A stretch of DNA of 64,000 nt from Polydactylus sextarius (Eukaryota; Chordata; Actinopteri; Polynemidae). Where the stretch lies: NCBI GenBank assembly GCA_016801845.1, contig CM028909.1:14621313-14685312 (forward strand), given 5' to 3'. Each line of letters starts with the position of its first letter. Positions within the stretch are counted from its first letter, which is position 1. The notes beneath the pieces were generated by a model, which ran no database searches, had not been told where the DNA came from, and saw only the letters and a list, made by a program, of their open reading frames with translations. This document shows positions 1 through 11,415 of the stretch, piece by piece. Position numbers and translations under genes: made by a program.

Positions 1-1388
1 CGTCCGCTGCCTGGTAGACCAGACGTCTTGCTGCCATTGACTGATGTGGGAGGAAATACATAAAGAAGAAAAGATGATGGAAACAAGTTCCACATATATA
101 ACATGTCTATCCAACAATGTAAAACCTCCATATGGAGGACTTCTTCAGGTGCCATGCAAATCCTCAGCCAATAGACCTGAGACCAAGTAGGGCCCACAGC
201 TCTTCCTGTGTATTCAGTCATGCTTGAGACACCGTACAAGACTGGCTGTCTATTGTGTCATGTGTTCAGGGAAAGTTACCTCCCGAAGAAACAGTCTGGG
301 GGAAACATCTGACGCCACTACGGCTGCCTGACAGGCCACATTAATCACAGCTACACTCGGAAGCAGACCTGTCAAATCCCCATCTCAGTCACTTAAAAGG
401 TACCTTGGGACTACCACTGAAAATAACCACCATTAGAGATTCCATTTGACATGTATATCAGCGATTCCAGGGCCTTGTTGATAACAACGTAACACGCAGG
501 GGTTAATGGATACTTAATAAGTCCTACAGTAACCTTAGAGTGTAAACTGCAGCACTTAACCAAACCAGGCTGGAGGGTGACTCCCTTGTTATAGTCTTGT
601 TTGGGACATCTAAACACTTGATGTTTATAAATCACTGTAAGAAATACAAAGCATCATCACTGAACAATTAAAAAATATATATTTTCTTTAATATATTTTG
701 TATGTATTTCCCATTTCTGTGATTTCTGTCTGCTTTTTTATATAAAGTAAAATCTACTCAAACACTTTGTGATTTTGTCAACAAAACAGATTTAATCCAC
801 TTTGTTCGCTTTCGTATTAGGACAGATTGTATAACTGACTAACTGACTGCATTTATTTAAAAAATAACAGAACATAAAGTGATTATATTTGCTGATTAAA
901 AGACATTGGGGACAAAATCCGCAGGTGCATAAAGTACAGCAACTGTTTTTGAGCAATCCACTCACATGGAAGTATTTCTCTTTTCAATATTATACTTACC
1001 ATACCAGCATGAGCATGACACAGAATATGTACTGCAACATTAATACTCATTCATGCATGAATTTAATCTGACAGAGGAGGAGATTTATTTAATAAATGTA
1101 CTTCAGTGCATGGAAAATGACGCAGATGACACATTCAACATATATATGTTTATATAATCAGATTCCTTTTTGTTTGTCAATATTGTTATTATGTGTGAAA
1201 CGGTTTATGTTGTGTATTCAGTATCTCTGTGTAACGAAAAGTTATTGAATTACTCTATACAATTAATGTCACATATAAGAGCTTAAGCTGTACAATCACA
1301 CTGACAAATGAGGAACATATTCAAGTTTGGTTTTATGAATTCGCACTATCAGTTTGCAGCATTTTGCCCATTTGGTTATAGCTTTTTA

Positions 1389-1421
<33 letters not shown>

Positions 1422-1458
1422 GTGATACTTTGCCTGTAGTAAATAAAAGCAGAGTTAC
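1..1458 (-). other. Presumed intron of the Hox3-like gene; no homeobox found
   Basis: This stretch follows the splice donor of the Hox3-like first exon on the minus strand. I looked for a homeobox on that strand, using the QIKIWFQN core as a guide, and found none, so a second exon would lie left of the window. A poly-A run (plus strand) is at about 1395-1421, and the rest is AT-rich with no convincing reading frame. If no homeobox lies beyond the left edge, this is simply 3' flank of a broken gene. Confidence 0.45.
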
Positions 1459-1801
1459 CAGATTGTTCAGAGTCAGTTGTCCGTGGATTCATCCAGGGAA
1501 AAATTACTCCAGAGTGGCAGATGGTGAGTAGACTGCAGCTCCTGCTCTTGATGTCCAGCTTGCCCTTGGCATGGCAGTGAACCAAGGGCTCCAGTGGGCT
1601 CTCAAACTGTTCATCTGGGTTCAGCCTGGAACTGACACGAGCAGAGGAGGTCATGTTTTGCTGATTAAGTTCTGCTTCTTGGCCTCCTCCACCTCCTCGT
1701 CCTTCATTGTATCCCGCGCTTAGTTTTGGCATTTGTCCAGAGCTCATAGCAAAACTGTTGCCATGCAGCTGCAGTGGCAGGGCAGACTGTTGGGGGTCCA
1801 T
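1459..1801 (-). CDS. hoxc3a: Hox3-like first exon (probable hoxc3a, partial)
   Basis: The exon encodes 114 codons plus one base. Near its end it carries IFPWM (residues 100-104), the form of the PBX-binding hexapeptide typical of Hox group 3. The reading frame meets the donor TCTG|GTAACT after the first codon base, the same phase-1 split used by c4a, c5a, c6a and c8a in this window. It lies 3' of hoxc4a in the same orientation, where a group 3 gene belongs. A Gly run is at residues 36-40. The start is the ATG at 1801, with an in-frame stop 12 nt upstream. The usual Hox3 N-terminus (MQKATYY-like) is absent, so the gene is diverged, decaying or has another start. The homeodomain exon is outside the window. 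Whether this is a working gene cannot be told here. Confidence 0.6.
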
Positions 1802-1968
1802 GGACCCAGCTCATCAAACTGTCTCAAATAAAACCAGGAATCCCTCAACAGTACTAAAGACCAGAACTTCTGTCTAGCTAATATCCCGATCACAATTAAC
1901 CTAACTGTATAAAGGCATACAGAGAAGAGCACTTGGATTAACCATGTGGAATATTTGAATAATATTTA

Positions 1969-2123
1969 CCAGAAGGGTGCCGTAGTCACGTGTGACCGTC
2001 CTCCAATGACCGAGCTCTGGAGTTGCAAAGTAATCCACTGGCAACTTGGGGCGCCCGAAGAAGCTTCTGCGATATTTCTTCAGACAACATTTCAATGAGA
2101 AGCCTGCGACTCTTTACCTAGGG
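1969..2123 (-). promoter_or_regulatory. Proximal promoter-like block of the Hox3-like gene (E-box plus CCAAT)
   Basis: CACGTG is at 1987-1992 and CCAAT at 2003-2007, 10 bp apart and about 190 bp upstream of the Hox3-like start codon. The same pair recurs upstream of other genes here. The block is also bounded on the minus strand by an acceptor-like pyrimidine tract ending CCCTAG (AG at 2119-2118) and a donor-like CTG|GTAAAT at 1968. It could therefore be a spliced leader exon instead of, or as well as, a promoter. Confidence 0.4.
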
Positions 2124-4277
2124 ATTTAAAAAGAAAAAAAAAAATCATATAACGGAATATGTATAGACGCCAACAACTGAGTAATCAGAGAGCAAGAGAA
2201 AAAAAAGAAAGAGGGAGTGTTTATACGGAGAAAGAAGGGGGTGAAGTGGCAGGGAGAGAAGGGGGCAGGCAGAGATTATGTGTGGTGAAGAACGTCTCAT
2301 TAGAAAGTGAGTGTTGATTTCTTGTAATATTGTAAATCTTCTGAACGGGACGCGTTTTTATTAAACGGAGTCGCCGCTCGCAGCTGCACATCCGGTCGTT
2401 TTTCCCCCTTGGTAGGTTTTTTTTTAATTTTTTTTTTATCACATGCAACGCGAGGACCTCGTCTTATACAGTCAGAGTCCTATGACTGAGTTGGATTTAT
2501 ATGCTGGATAATAACGGCTTATCGACCACATCTGATTATTTTTTGATGAAGCTTTCGAGATCTAAAAGACTTTTTAAAAATAGATAAATAAATAATAAAT
2601 TCAATTACATCAATGTGCACTTTTAATCTAATTTGATCTAATTATGAATAAGAGTTATTCCCGTAGTTATGCTATTAGCTTTCTATTGACATGCTGCTGT
2701 AAGGCTGCTTTTTACCTGTCAAAAGAAATCAGTCCGATAACGTTGGGTAACTTTGTTTGCAACTAATGAAAGTGTCCATTATAAATCGGCGGGCTTTTCC
2801 TTTAAATAATAACATATGCTTATAACTGTCGGAGTGGAAGTGTAGCTTTGGCTTAATAGGATTCACTGGGAGTGGTCAAACAAAGGCTTGACAGTCATTG
2901 CCACACAAAGACAAAGGAGGCAATCATTAGAGAATTGTTTTCTATAGGACGATTCAACGCATTTGCATTAATCAGGCATCAGTGTACAGTAACGTGTCTC
3001 CCTGTCTGTGGCTCTGTGAGGCAACAGTCAAACGCTGGACAGATTTGATGGTAAACATCCCGCTTGCTGCTCGACTGGATGGACAAAGAGCAGAGAGGGG
3101 GAGAGACGTTCAGCACAGCTCATATATGTGCGTCTGTTTCCAGTTACAATGTAGAGCAACACAAGACTCCAGAAACTTGAAAGTGTGGCTTTGAATGTGC
3201 AAAAGCATTTCAATAAATAATACAATATATAAAACCCCATAATAATTCCATAATAAATATAATTTAGGAGCAAATTCAAGCTGAAAAAACTGCATCAAGT
3301 GTGGCCTAAATGAGTTACACTGTGGGAGGGGAAAATCTCATTAAACAATATCACTTAATTTCAACAATATATTACTGTATGAAAAGTACATAAATAACAA
3401 ATAATAATAATAATAATAATGAAGCTACCACTTTAAACAACAACTTTAAACTGCGCAGTAAAAAGGCATCTTCCAAAAAAATAAGAAGCTTCTGCAGGGT
3501 ATATAATGCTAACATATTCTGTACCAGTATCAATCATAGTTGAACCAGACTTTAGATAGAGCCTAAGTTCCTTCTGGTGTTTCACTACAACAAAGCTGTC
3601 GAGAAAACCCTCTTTAAACGTCTCCCAGAGGTGATGGATTATGCACTCAGGGTTGCATAGCTTGCAAGGAGAAGAGCCTTCCCCCCCTTTTTTCTCTTTT
3701 TCTCTCCCCCGTTTCACCCCTGCTGCTGCTGCCACCATCACTGAAGTTTTTTACCTGAACCTCCGGAGAGGACCCACGTCCTTGGAATTTGTAAAAAAAA
3801 AAAAAAACACTAATTATTTCACTTCTGCGCAATTTCTTGATTGAAACTGGGAAATACTACAGTCACAACCAGAGCATCAGAGTTTCACAAGTATCCCGAT
3901 AAACATTAAAATAACTTGATTTCATTGCAACCATTGATTAGCCTATTGAAAATTTTATTCTGATCACAAAATGAAAACGAGGTTTGGTCCGAGGCCATTC
4001 ATCTGCCCATTAATATCTATACAGTCAATATTAGCAGAGATCAGATATATACAGAAAAATAAATGGGGAGGGAAACATAATGATATGTGTTTGTAGACCA
4101 AAAATCGATTACTATTATTATTATTATTATTATTGTTATTAATGCTAATATTGTTATTAGTGTTATTCTTATTATTGTTATTATTATTATCATTATTGTT
4201 GTTGTTGTTGTAGTGGGCAATCTACACCAGGGCTGAGTGAAATGGGGGAAAGTAATTAAATTCGTTTTGTTTTCCTT
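2124..4277. other. Intergenic DNA upstream of the Hox3-like exon
   Basis: No gene is recognised. A block at about 2730-2960 looks less random than its surroundings, with TGACAG (a Meis-type site) beside TCATTGCC, and may be a conserved regulatory element. Simple repeats include (AAT)n at 3403-3421 and an imperfect ATT-rich tract at 4110-4210. Confidence 0.4.
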
Positions 4278-4279
4278 AC

Positions 4280-4640
4280 CTCACACCCTTGAACACACTC
4301 TCTGAATTGGAGATAGGATCTATGATATACTAGCTCAGCAAGACCATAATTTAGCTCCTCCGCGCCTCCACCACAATTCTCCGTGAACTCTGTTTGAACC
4401 GCCTCAGTGGCAATAAATCATTTTTCTCTCTCACACAAAAGCGCGCCGGTCGCTCTGGGTGTCAACCCTTTTACAATTCCTCCTTACCTTCTGCGCTCTC
4501 TCGCCTGCTGACACAAACAACCGAGGAAATTGTCGATAAACTTTTATTTTTCATACCAATAACTAACGGAGAAACCGTATATTGGGAAGTAGGGGGGGAG
4601 GGAAAAAATCCGCAGCTGCGCAATGGCGAGAGAATGTAAA
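4280..4640 (-). other. Candidate distal non-coding first exon upstream of the Hox3-like gene
   Basis: On the minus strand a GC-richer stretch ends at the consensus donor GAG|GTAAGG (last exon base 4280). Upstream are TATA-like runs (4659-4670 and 4693-4700), a CCAAT box on the minus strand (about 4739) and a CACGTG at 5053-5058. The arrangement (promoter, about 350 nt, strong donor) resembles the block ending at 33910. A possible partner acceptor is the pyrimidine tract ending at 2118. The 5' end is a guess. Confidence 0.3.
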
Positions 4641-7600
4641 GAAGGCAACACATTATATTTCGTATATATATTTCCCCCCCTTTTCCCCTTCCGAATTATA
4701 TATTCCGTTCAGTTAAAAAACAAAAAACAAAAACATAATTGGTTGCCGGAGCTCAACGAAGGCACGGATCAGTTAATGTATTTCCAGGGGACAGAGCTGA
4801 GCAGATAAGAGGAGACTGAGAGAGAGCTGGGGAGAAGACGTTAATGGGCAGAGGATGCTGTCGGTTAAAACGGTGCATACAAATGGCGCTGTCTTGGCAG
4901 AGCAAGGAGAAGATTTATGGGCCCGGTGCCCTATATTGCTGTAAACAATGCAGAGTGAAATGAAAGGACTGGAGTTTGCAGACTGCACTTCATAAGTGAG
5001 GAAAAGACACACATTGTCAATTTCCCAAACAAGTTCTGACTTTTTGCACTAGCACGTGCATTAACATATAGTATTAATTTGGGCCTGCTGTGTACCACAG
5101 CCCACTCACTGTAAATCCTGGCCTGTCTGTGCAGAGTGCACGCAAGCATAAATCCTGCAGCTCCGAGCCAATGAAATGCCATCGCACGGTCCAAAAATTT
5201 CTAGGTATATATAATATTTGAGTTTTTTTTCCCTGCTCTGAATAAATATATTTTTTTCAGGATATATAGACTTAGAATAAAATAATGCTTCAGCAGAAAA
5301 ACACACAAGCATATATAAAATTTGTCTTATATGTTTTACCACTGCGTCATTTGTGTAAACAAATCTTAAATATAATCAGAAAATATTAATAATTATAATA
5401 TTTTTGTGTAATTGTGTTATTGTTTAAACAGCTTGTCAATCAGTTAGGAAGGAAGGATGCTAAGTTTTAATTATTTAGTTAGTTAGTTTGTTGTTGTTTT
5501 TTTTATCACACTTGATCTTTTGAATCTTGTGCCATAATATACGAGAACGTGTCTAAATATAAATATAAGTCGTGATGCAGCGACAGCTGTTAGAAGTGCA
5601 GGATGACTGGGGCACAAAAATGCAACTGGTGGTCACACAGACATCGTTTTCAGAGAACAAATCAAATGAAAAGCGCATTTTCACTTAACCTATACATAAT
5701 TGTGGTTCTATAGTCTCGGCATCTCATATTCAGATCATTTTTGCTAATGAAAAGTGAATAACATAATCATAACTCAATCCAGTGACTGTCTGGGCCCCCG
5801 GTGACACCTTGAACGGAGGAAAATGACTGTAATTTCGAAGGTCCTCAACGATGCAGCAAATAGGCTAATGAAATATTCCTCACCGAGGCGTTATGATGAC
5901 ATAAAGTACCGGCAAGTGTACCCAGGCCATCATTTCCTGTGTGATGTGTGATGTGTGGTGTGTGATGTTGAAGTCTGTAGTGGGATATCACAAGTGTTGA
6001 TCCAAGCTGCTATGTCGTCCTTTTCTTTGAAATGTTTGCCAACACTGATAGTAAATCATTTGAACATGTCTGATGGAGTTTTAAAATCTAGTTGTATGTA
6101 AATTTATTAAACTCTCGCTCTGTCACACACTCACTCACTCACACACACGCACACACACAAACACAAAGAAAAGACATGGTGCATCTGCTCCCTAGAGCGA
6201 ACGGATGGGAGAGAGATTTACGGATTTATGACACACCCACTGCTGGTCAATGCGAGAGAGCCTCTCTGTCCCTGGAAAATAGCAGCATGACCCCTGTTTC
6301 AACTCTTCTGCCTTTATGCAGCTGCCATGGCTGCCGTTTAAACACACTACACCATAACAATACAACTGAGGCCGAACCTTTCATTACCAACCAAAGTGGC
6401 TGAAGAAGACACTCACCTGAGACGAGTGGAGAAAAAATAAAACAAAACAAAACTAACTTGTACCGGTATTATTGAGACAATAATAGAGACAATAATAATA
6501 ATTATTATAATAAAATCAAGCTTTATAACATCTGATCATTTTTGTTTCGATGACATTTCGGTGACTGTTTGCGTTAAGTTTCATTTTTTGTTGTTTTTTT
6601 TTTCCAACACAGAGAGAAAGTGAGGAGGAGAGAGATGGAAAAATAAAGAGAAAGAAAAAGAGGAGAGAGAGAGAGTCCTAGCCCGAGGTGGTCATAAATC
6701 ACAGGGGGTAGCCTGCAGCGGTGCAATGTGAGCTGAAAATCATGTGTGATTCAACAGTGTCAAGTCAGAGAAGAAACCAGTTAGAGCTGAGTAAGTGCTG
6801 AGGAATTTAAACACTGAACTTCAAACACGTAAAACACACCACGCTCCCGCAAAAGGTGGCGAGGTTAATAATAACTAGCCCCTCTCAGACCTACTCTACA
6901 CACTGAGCTTAAAGGAAAAGGAGGCTGCTGAAAGACTGAGGAGTCCATTTCAAACTTTACGAAATGTAATGTTATCAGTCATTAAAACAAAGATATTTGG
7001 TCCAGGATATTACAGGATTTTGTCTTGTTTTTAAATTCGTGTTTATCGTCTGTCAGGTAAGATTACACATATAACGTTGACATTTATTAATTTAATGAAT
7101 TATTTACTCAAATCACACTAGAACAAAAAATAGCCCAAACATTTAAAGTACACAAAGGACGCTTTTATTCTGAAAGAGCCTTTTATGATGATAAATATCT
7201 ATGTAAATATTTAGACTACAAAAAGTTTCCTCTGTGTTGAATAAAAGTCTGAGTGCACTGGAGCAAAGTTTAATAACACAACGCGAGATATGGGCTGATT
7301 TACCACCGAGAAACAACGTGATCTTTGGTTTAGATAATATTTTTTACCACTATGTAATTTGTCTATTCCCACAATAAATCCCAATAAAGCCATATGTGTG
7401 CTCAGCTATTAGTTAAGATACTTAAAAAAATTAGTAATAATAATACTTTGTGTATGCTGCTAATTTCTTCCATTGCACGAGCTCAAATAACAGACACATT
7501 ATGTCTTTGTTGCACAATGTAACCTGAGCGACACCTGTAACTTCGGGCACACGAGGAGGATGAATTATCACATATGACAGACACTGAGATGAGATGTTTG

Positions 7601-8855
7601 GATTCCAGTGGCAACTGTTTATCTTGGAAGACATGCTGTCTAACACTTCTCCATTACTGCTTATAAAACTGACTTATATAAGAAAAAGTCCAACCATGTT
7701 TCCTATTATTTCTCAGAATAATAATATTATAATAAATCTAAAAAACCCTGGCTAAGAATTTCCAAATAAACAGGAAAAGCAATGACTTATATACCATCCT
7801 AGGAAACATCTCAGGGTTTGTCAGCATCACTCACGTGTTGTGTTTTTGTTATAATCCTTTAAGTTGTATAAGCTGTAATAATTATTCATTTCTCAGCACA
7901 AAAAAGCTAAATGGGCTACGCTCAGTCATCTCTCGGGAAAATTTGCATCTAGATAAAAATAAACGTTTTTTTAGGGAAGTGTGGGGCCTCTGAGGAAAGT
8001 TTGCAAAGGTTTTTGTGACTGCGAACTTGAAGGTCCCCGTCCATTAACTAATCACGATGACCAGATGTCCCAGTACTGTCAGAAACACCTAAGCTATAAT
8101 TGGCAGCTAACTTTTGAATGGAAGTGCTGACCTGAGACCAGTGTTTTTTTTTTCTTTTCCCTCTTAAGTCACGTGACCGCATGTGAACTATTTTTACTGC
8201 CTCCTGTTTTTAGTGAGAGACTTTAGGGAATGTAAAGTAGAGCCAAGATTATAATTATTGTTATTATTGTTTTGTTTTTGTTTTTTGTTTGTTTTTTTGT
8301 TTTAGATTTTTAAATATTGTTTCTCACTTGTTTATTTAATCAGTTTTCTTAGTTAGTAAAGTTTTATGTTGCTAACATAAAAACACACATTGCACAATAA
8401 CTGTGCACTATTTTGGAAAAGCTTAAAATGTTATTCATCCATGTCTGGAATAATCACTCAGCTTATTAAAACCTTGTGTGCTTCTGTTGTCGATGCGTAA
8501 ACTCTGCTAAAAGTTACCACATTTCGTTGCTACCTTCGTTTTTTCGGAATCAGATGATCCACATGTTTGGAGAACCTGCAGATCTACTTGCTCCATGCAA
8601 AGAAGAGGACGGTCCAAGAGTTCAACAGTGTCCTGGGTCAACTGTGATAACAAAAGGGAGCAACACACTCAGTGTTGGCCCCCCCTCTCAAAAAAAAAAA
8701 CAAAAAAAACAAACCAAAATCCACAAACAAAGCCGCGGCCAAAGGGGGACCAGCGAGGGCGCACACAGAAGGTACACGTATAGAGCGTGAGTCGGGTCAC
8801 AGGGTTGGAGAGGTCGGCCATCCAGACTGAAATGAGCCTAATGGGACAGAAAATG
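4641..8855. other. Intergenic DNA between the Hox3-like gene and hoxc4a, left part
   Basis: No gene is recognised. Points of note are TTTATGAC/GTCATAAA motifs near 6223 and 6692, a short CA-rich tract at 6124-6165, a purine-rich stretch at 6610-6675, and a further CACGTG at 8169-8174 with ATTGG about 70 bp away. The long open frames here follow low-complexity DNA. Confidence 0.4.
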
Positions 8856-8872
8856 TGTCCTCGAGGTGAACT
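8856..8872 (-). promoter_or_regulatory. Candidate DR5 retinoic acid response element 3' of hoxc4a
   Basis: On the minus strand the sequence reads AGTTCA, five bases, AGGACA. The first half-site fits the RAR/RXR consensus and the second departs by one base. It lies about 2.5 kb downstream of the hoxc4a stop, in a GC-richer block (about 8700-9060). Vertebrate group 4 Hox genes are known for RARE-containing neural enhancers on their 3' side, so the location is right. Binding is inferred. Confidence 0.45.
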
Positions 8873-10396
8873 CGGCCTTCTCCCACTTCGCCCCCAAACT
8901 TCAATAAAGTACCTTTTCAGCCTCGCGACATGGAGGCGACAGGGCCTAGAAAGGGACTGGAGGGATGCTGCGACTGTGGTGAGCACATTAATTTCTCTAA
9001 TCTGTCCAGCAACATAAAGGCTCGTGGATTCATTTTTCAGCGCCGTCTCACCTCTATTCTAGTGCCTTTTCCAAAAAGCCACGTCCAAAAAAAAAAAAAA
9101 AATAAAAGAAGCAGATTTTAACCGTTTTGGCCCAGTTAAAGTGGATAATTTTAAAGTCCAGTTTAACTCTCCAAGCGAACAATGTTGATAAAAGATGCGG
9201 GCCTGGTGCATAATATTTGCTGGAATCAAAACTGTGCTGTTGTCGAAGTTGTTTTCCAGGACGTACCACAAAGCTCTGTAGTGAAAGATTGATGATGGAG
9301 AATACCTCTTCCTTTTGTGCTCCTCTGCCTCCCACTACGCAAGGCGTTTTATATAAGACCTATTCATGTCACAATTTCAATAATCTATCAAATTCTTGCG
9401 CGTCTTTGGCTTTAAGTCATGTTTAAACTGAAATCCTTCTGCAAAGATCTGCCTGGAAAAACAAAAAAACTTTAAAAAATGAATGCATTTGCGTTTGAAA
9501 AAAAAAAAAGAACAAAACAAAAGGAATCTTCAAGACACTTCAGCTGAGAGGTTCTTTCTGTGTAGGATGATATTTTGTCAAATGGTTGTGTCAGTCCAGC
9601 TGCTCTACGGTCGTAAACAGTCCTGCAGTGTGTTGGTGTTCCTGTCTGATGAAAAGAGGACGATGACGTTGCAGAGGTGCGTTTAGCGCCGATTTTTGAA
9701 ATGTAGTTTTTTTTTTTTTTTTTTTTGCATTCTGGCGAGCTGCTGCACACTCTCAAAGGGAAAACTGCCCACTGGGGAGACAACGTGTAGATGTGGCAAA
9801 AGTGTTTATACAAGCAAAAGTCACAGAGTGAATACACAAGAAGCACTGCTTCTTTTTTTTCACAGACAAGACACTGCTACAAAACCTGATAACAAAGGTC
9901 AGCTGGTGAACTCCAGTCACAATCCTGACTGTGATATTTAACCAAAACCACATGACGCATTATACTGAATCTATCTGCAATTCACGACTTTATTTTTCCT
10001 TTATTTTTCTTTTCTTTTTATTATTATTTTTATTTTTTTACATGTGAAAACTCAGTCGCATGGCGCAGTGGATTATAGAAAAAGCAGGGCAACTACTTAT
10101 AGGTTACAAAATGAATAAGAAGATTTTTCACAACAATCTATAATATCTAACACATTGCAAATGTCCTCTAAATTAATCGCATGCAGCTTTGTGTTCAAGT
10201 CAGGACGAAGGAAGCAGAGAGCTTCAGTCGTGGCTCTGGCAGAGGCAGTGCAGTGTGGAGTGGAGGGCCTCAGTGGCTTCTCTTTAGCCTTAATTGAATG
10301 CCCTTCAGACTGATGAGGTTGCACATAATGCACAGCGAAAACTATTTCATTTTCAGATTTTTAGAAACAACTTCAGTCCATTATGAGTGAGGTTTC

Positions 10397-10398
<2 letters not shown>

Positions 10399-10478
<80 letters not shown>

Positions 10479-10500
10479 TACAAACATACATACACACAGT
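10399..10500. repeat. (CA)n microsatellite, about 76 bp pure, then CATA-type
   Basis: An uninterrupted CA run (10399-10474) continues as imperfect CATA/CACA units to about 10500. It produces spurious Cys/Val open frames. Confidence 0.95.
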
Positions 10501-10670
10501 CTGGTCTGTACAAATTGCTAATCCAAAGACGCAAAAATTAAAAAAATAAATTAACAAAAATGCTGCAGAGTTGAGTTGATAAACACAGTTTGAAAACACA
10601 GTGATTCCTGTTTCCCCCATGAAATGTTCAAATATTGACAAGATCTATACACGTTTAAGGAGTTCTCTTT

Positions 10671-10742
10671 AAAAAAAAAAAAAAAAAACAACAGCCCAAA
10701 AAAAAAAAAAAAAAAAAAACAAAACAAAACAAAAAAAAAACA
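10671..10742. repeat. Interrupted poly-A tract
   Basis: About 70 bp of A runs interrupted by single or few C, G or other bases, on the plus strand. Confidence 0.9.
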
Positions 10743-10821
10743 ACAGCAGTTAGACCTCATCATCTTGCCTAAAATGAAGTTCCAAGACCAAACGTATATA
10801 AAACTAGTAGACACTCACTGT

Positions 10822-11415
10822 TTTATTGACCAATATGATTAGCACAAGAACACTAAACTCCGTTTATTGCATTTCACAATAATCTGCTTTTTAACGGTCT
10901 AAAACACAACATCAACACCACAAAACTAAATCGTAAATCAAAATCCTGTTTCTGAAATACACGAGGTAATTCACACATTGTTATTATCCTAAACATACAA
11001 GTTCAAGATCAATGGTGTGTTCCAGCTTTTTTTTATACCAAAAATAACTATTATTATATTGATTTCCTTCCAGTGTTGCTTGAAATAAATAGATTGTGCA
11101 TTTCACCTTGGGCAGCAGGGCAAAAGAATGGCCCACAATAACATTTTGATAAAATGTATATTTTTTTTCTACTTTTTTTCCTTCATTCAAAACATTTTAA
11201 TAAAAAACATCATTTTAACTGAGCTTCAAATAAATTAAACCCTGTGTCACGTAAAAATAATTCATCGGTATTCGCAGTAATCCATGCTATATAACATGCA
11301 TTTTATATAACTTTGGACTTAAAGGAAACCGCACAAGATAGCTACGAAAACAAAATATATAATTGTTCTATAAATAACCAGTTCTTTTTTCTACCCACAG
11401 TCGTGGTTGGTGGTT
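10822..11415 (-). other. Presumed 3' UTR of hoxc4a
   Basis: The stretch runs from the hoxc4a stop to two minus-strand AATAAA signals (at 10862-10867 and 10822-10827). It contains the miR-10 seed match at 11239. The poly-A site is inferred from these signals. Confidence 0.5.
11239..11245 (-). promoter_or_regulatory. miR-10 seed match in the hoxc4a 3' UTR
   Basis: The minus strand reads ACAGGGT, the complement of miR-10 bases 2-8 (a 7mer-m8 site), about 170 nt after the hoxc4a stop. miR-10b itself is encoded 4 kb upstream of hoxc4a. Confidence 0.4.

Larger units (their letters stand above)
8873..10821. other. Intergenic DNA downstream of hoxc4a
   Basis: 8873-9060 continues the GC-richer block around the candidate RARE and may be part of one enhancer. 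Beyond it the DNA is AT-rich with several homopolymers (9091-9105, 9499-9510, 9708-9727) and two large simple repeats listed separately. No gene is seen. Confidence 0.4.

Noticed and set aside
8476..9121. Plus-strand frames in the GC-richer block 3' of hoxc4a
   Set aside because: They are short, overlapping and similar to nothing I know. The block fits an enhancer with the candidate RARE better.
10399..10500. A CRISPR-like regular repeat
   Set aside because: It is a simple CA array with no spacers, in a vertebrate genome.
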